A DNA stretch of 64,000 bases from Shimia ponticola. GTDB taxonomy: Bacteria > Pseudomonadota > Alphaproteobacteria > Rhodobacterales > Rhodobacteraceae. Positions 62,121 to 64,000 of this stretch are shown one piece after another (within the stretch, counting starts at the first letter, position 1; every line of letters starts with the position of its first letter). The stretch lies in the NCBI RefSeq assembly GCF_007995215.1, contig NZ_VCDK01000003.1, positions 1,178,001 to 1,242,000 of the forward strand. Direction: 5' to 3'. The position numbers were made by a program, and so were the translations under genes. The notes beneath the pieces are model-generated. The model had not been told where the DNA came from and did no database searches. It saw only the letters and a program-made list of their open reading frames with translations.

Positions 62121-63197
62121 TCACCCCCCATACGCATTGCTGTCATGTTTCTCGACCACCGCTGCAAAGCGCCGTGCAAAGCGTTCGTCCGCTTTTGCCT
62201 TGGCCTCCAGCACGTCGCGGGCAAAGACCATGTGGTCTTCATGCGCCTCTAGCATCTCGGCCATCCGGGTGTTGGTCGCCGACCCAATCGCGGCCATGGC
62301 CGTTTGCGCTTCCTGGTCCGTCTTCACGCCGATCTCGTTGATCCGGTGCGCCACGTCCTGCTGCTGCGCGGTTTTCAACGACTTGGTCAGCGCGTCATAG
62401 AGGACCACCCGCTGCTTGGTATCTGTCTGCAGCTTGTTGATCAGCACCATCTGCGTCGCCGCCTGATTGGTCAGCGAGTCGACCCAAGTCTTGCCCTTCT
62501 CGATATAGCGCTCCAGCGTTTGGGAGCGTGCCAGCTTCACCTGCTCTTCGCGCACCAACTCGTTGTACTTGGCGTTCAGCTCGGCCAGTTCGGTCTCAAG
62601 CGCGGTGCGCGCGGCGGCGTCTTGTTCAACGGCAATCTTGTTTTCCAGCGTGATCATCTGCGGGTCCATGCCGCTGATCTCAGACTTCAACGCCTCAAGC
62701 TCACCCACCACGGCTTCACGTTCTTCAAGCGTGCCGGACAGGTTGCCTTCAACCTTGGTCTTTTGCTCTTCCAACACGTCCAACTGCGATTGCAGCAGCA
62801 CGACGATGTTGTCGGATTTTGAGATCAGATCCTGCAGCTTGTCATCAATCGACGCCGTGCGCAGGCGTTCCTGCCGCAGTGACTCTGAGCGATCCTTGCT
62901 GAAAATCCCGACAAAGCTCTCCCAGCCCGTCTTGGACCGCAATTCGTCAAAGTCGGTCTGGAACCCGGCTGTCACATCATCCAGCCCCATGATCAGTTCG
63001 GCGATGTTTGCATTCATCAGATCGGTATGGGCGTGCACGTCATCCAGCGAGGCGTTTTCAATATCGACGCTGATGTCTTCGCCTGCTGCCATCTTTTGAC
63101 GGGCGGCTTCGATGCGGCTGGTCAACTCGGCAACCTTTGCCTGTGCCTCTTGTACCTGCGCCTGACTCTCTTTGATCTGACTGTCGAAATCGCTCAT
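62121..63197 (-). CDS. Coiled-coil protein of unknown function
   Basis: The 358-residue product starts MSDFDSQIKESQAQVQEAQAKVAELTSRIE and is helical throughout. Coiled-coil runs cover about residues 1-40 and 125-240 (QSQLDVLEEQKTKVEGNL, TALETELAELNAKYNELV). The helical end is TKQRVVLYDALTKSLKTAQQQDVAHRINEIGVKTDQEA. It has no signal or membrane helix. The layout loosely recalls TelA-type or PspA-type coiled-coil proteins; that is a weak impression. The ATG at 63197 follows AAGGATAG. It is the most upstream gene of the leftward cluster and could be the partner or substrate of the AAA ATPase. Confidence 0.78.
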   Translation of the reverse strand: MSDFDSQIKESQAQVQEAQAKVAELTSRIEAARQKMAAGEDISVDIENASLDDVHAHTDLMNANIAELIMGLDDVTAGFQTDFDELRSKTGWESFVGIFSKDRSESLRQERLRTASIDDKLQDLISKSDNIVVLLQSQLDVLEEQKTKVEGNLSGTLEEREAVVGELEALKSEISGMDPQMITLENKIAVEQDAAARTALETELAELNAKYNELVREEQVKLARSQTLERYIEKGKTWVDSLTNQAATQMVLINKLQTDTKQRVVLYDALTKSLKTAQQQDVAHRINEIGVKTDQEAQTAMAAIGSATNTRMAEMLEAHEDHMVFARDVLEAKAKADERFARRFAAVVEKHDSNAYGG

Positions 63198-63444
63198 CTC
63201 TATCCTTTCACTCACGAAACCGTGAACTTGATATAGGCGGTGTTAAAAGGATTTACATCCCTATCTCTCCGGAGTTTCACCCAAATCGCACCGCACGCCA
63301 ACAGGACAAATCAAAGAAAATTCCCAGCAGATTGTGTGCCAGCATTTTTGCAAATGACCCTGACAAAGATGCAGGTTGTCCAGAACAAGCCCATCCCGCT
63401 AACGATTGACCTATGCAGCGTGGTGGATGAACGAGGGTAGGCAG

Positions 63445-64000
63445 ATGCGGCTTCAGGGTAAGACAGCGATTGTGACAGGTGGCGCCTCTGGCTTTGGCGC
63501 AGGGATCGTTCGGAAATTCGCCGCTGAGGGTGCGCAAGTCATGGTCGCTGACCTGAATGGCGACGGCGCAGAGACCATGGCCCAAGAGATCGGGGGTCTT
63601 GCGCAACAGGTCGACGTTGCAGACGGAGCATCCGTCAATGCCCTTGCACAAGCCGCGCAGAGTGCGTGGGGCGACACCGATATCCTAGTCAATAATGCCG
63701 GCATCACCCACTTGCCGCAGGCCCTAGAGGATGTGACCGAGGATGATTTCGACCGCGTTCTGGCGGTGAATGCAAAATCGGTATTCCTAATGGCCCGCGC
63801 GTTTGTTCCCGCGATGAAGAATAGGAACGCAGGCGTGATCCTGAACGTCGCCTCAACTGCTGGTGTCAGCCCACGGCCCAAACTGAACTGGTACAACGCC
63901 TCCAAAGGTTGGATGATCACAGCGACGCGCACCATGGCTGTCGAATTGGCCCCGCACGGCATTCGCGTGAATGCGCTCAACCCGGTGGCGGGCGAAACAC
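63445..64000 (+). CDS. Short-chain dehydrogenase/reductase, 3' end outside the window
   Basis: The frame starts at the ATG at 63445 and stays open to the last base, giving 185 residues of a classical SDR of about 250. The NAD(P)-binding motif is TGGASGFGAG near residue 11, followed by VADLNGDGA with Asp in the NAD-preferring position. DILVNNAGITHLP, the catalytic Ser in NVASTAGV, and YNASKGWM with Tyr and Lys follow, then GIRVNALNPVAGET. The substrate is unknown. It diverges from the coiled-coil gene across about 250 bases in which no other feature was seen. Confidence 0.9.
   Translation, partial: MRLQGKTAIVTGGASGFGAGIVRKFAAEGAQVMVADLNGDGAETMAQEIGGLAQQVDVADGASVNALAQAAQSAWGDTDILVNNAGITHLPQALEDVTEDDFDRVLAVNAKSVFLMARAFVPAMKNRNAGVILNVASTAGVSPRPKLNWYNASKGWMITATRTMAVELAPHGIRVNALNPVAGET

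Overview
The window is chromosomal DNA of a GC-rich alphaproteobacterium. Several features point to the Rhodobacteraceae (roseobacter group, possibly near Loktanella or Yoonia): a DUF484-xerC pair, a phosphatidylcholine synthase gene, a ycjX-ycjF pair, an ALDH16-type two-domain aldehyde dehydrogenase beside deoC, and a DUF1523/DUF6638-like cluster. The genus is inferred from gene content only. No rRNA, tRNA, CRISPR array, insertion sequence or prophage was seen.

Layout. 1-7400 holds the end of a VapA-like protein, priA, a transaldolase, a cupin gene, DUF484-xerC, pcs, ogt and a DUF3253 gene. 7.6-21 kb holds an ammonium transporter, an LLM-class flavin oxidoreductase, a GNAT enzyme, ileS, a cyclic-nucleotide-binding/TrxR-like flavoprotein, ycjX-ycjF, truA and two unrecognised conserved genes. 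21.2-28.1 kb holds a TetR regulator divergent from an MFP-RND efflux pair, with an operator-like palindrome inside the promoter, then a sulfatase/phosphonate monoester hydrolase gene.

28.3-36 kb is a ten-gene thiamine operon (thiD-O-S-G-E-F, thiY-tenA-thiZ-thiX) behind a TPP riboswitch. It joins thiazole synthesis, thiamine phosphate coupling, and uptake plus hydrolysis of pyrimidine breakdown products. thiF carries an in-frame, almost pure G+C palindromic element that adds a Pro/Gly-rich loop. 36-38.9 kb holds ychF, a VOC-family gene, trpA and a lipoprotein gene. 39-49.7 kb is a type I secretion locus in bapABCD-like order (1341-residue Ig-repeat adhesin, TolC-like protein, ABC exporter, HlyD adaptor) behind a two-component system. 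49.8-54.3 kb holds rpe, deoC, a small low-GC lipoprotein gene and the ALDH16-type gene.

54.4-63.2 kb is a mostly leftward cluster of largely unknown proteins: an AAA ATPase, a coiled-coil protein, small membrane proteins, and DUF6638-like and DUF1523-like proteins, with a CIA30-like secreted protein on the opposite strand. It is the best candidate here for an uncharacterised multi-gene system. Its gaps hold long GC-rich palindromes related to the thiF insert. A separate 24-bp repeat (core CTTCTATGTTTCAAAAATAC) occurs four times in the window, three of them just after a stop codon. The right edge cuts a short-chain dehydrogenase gene.
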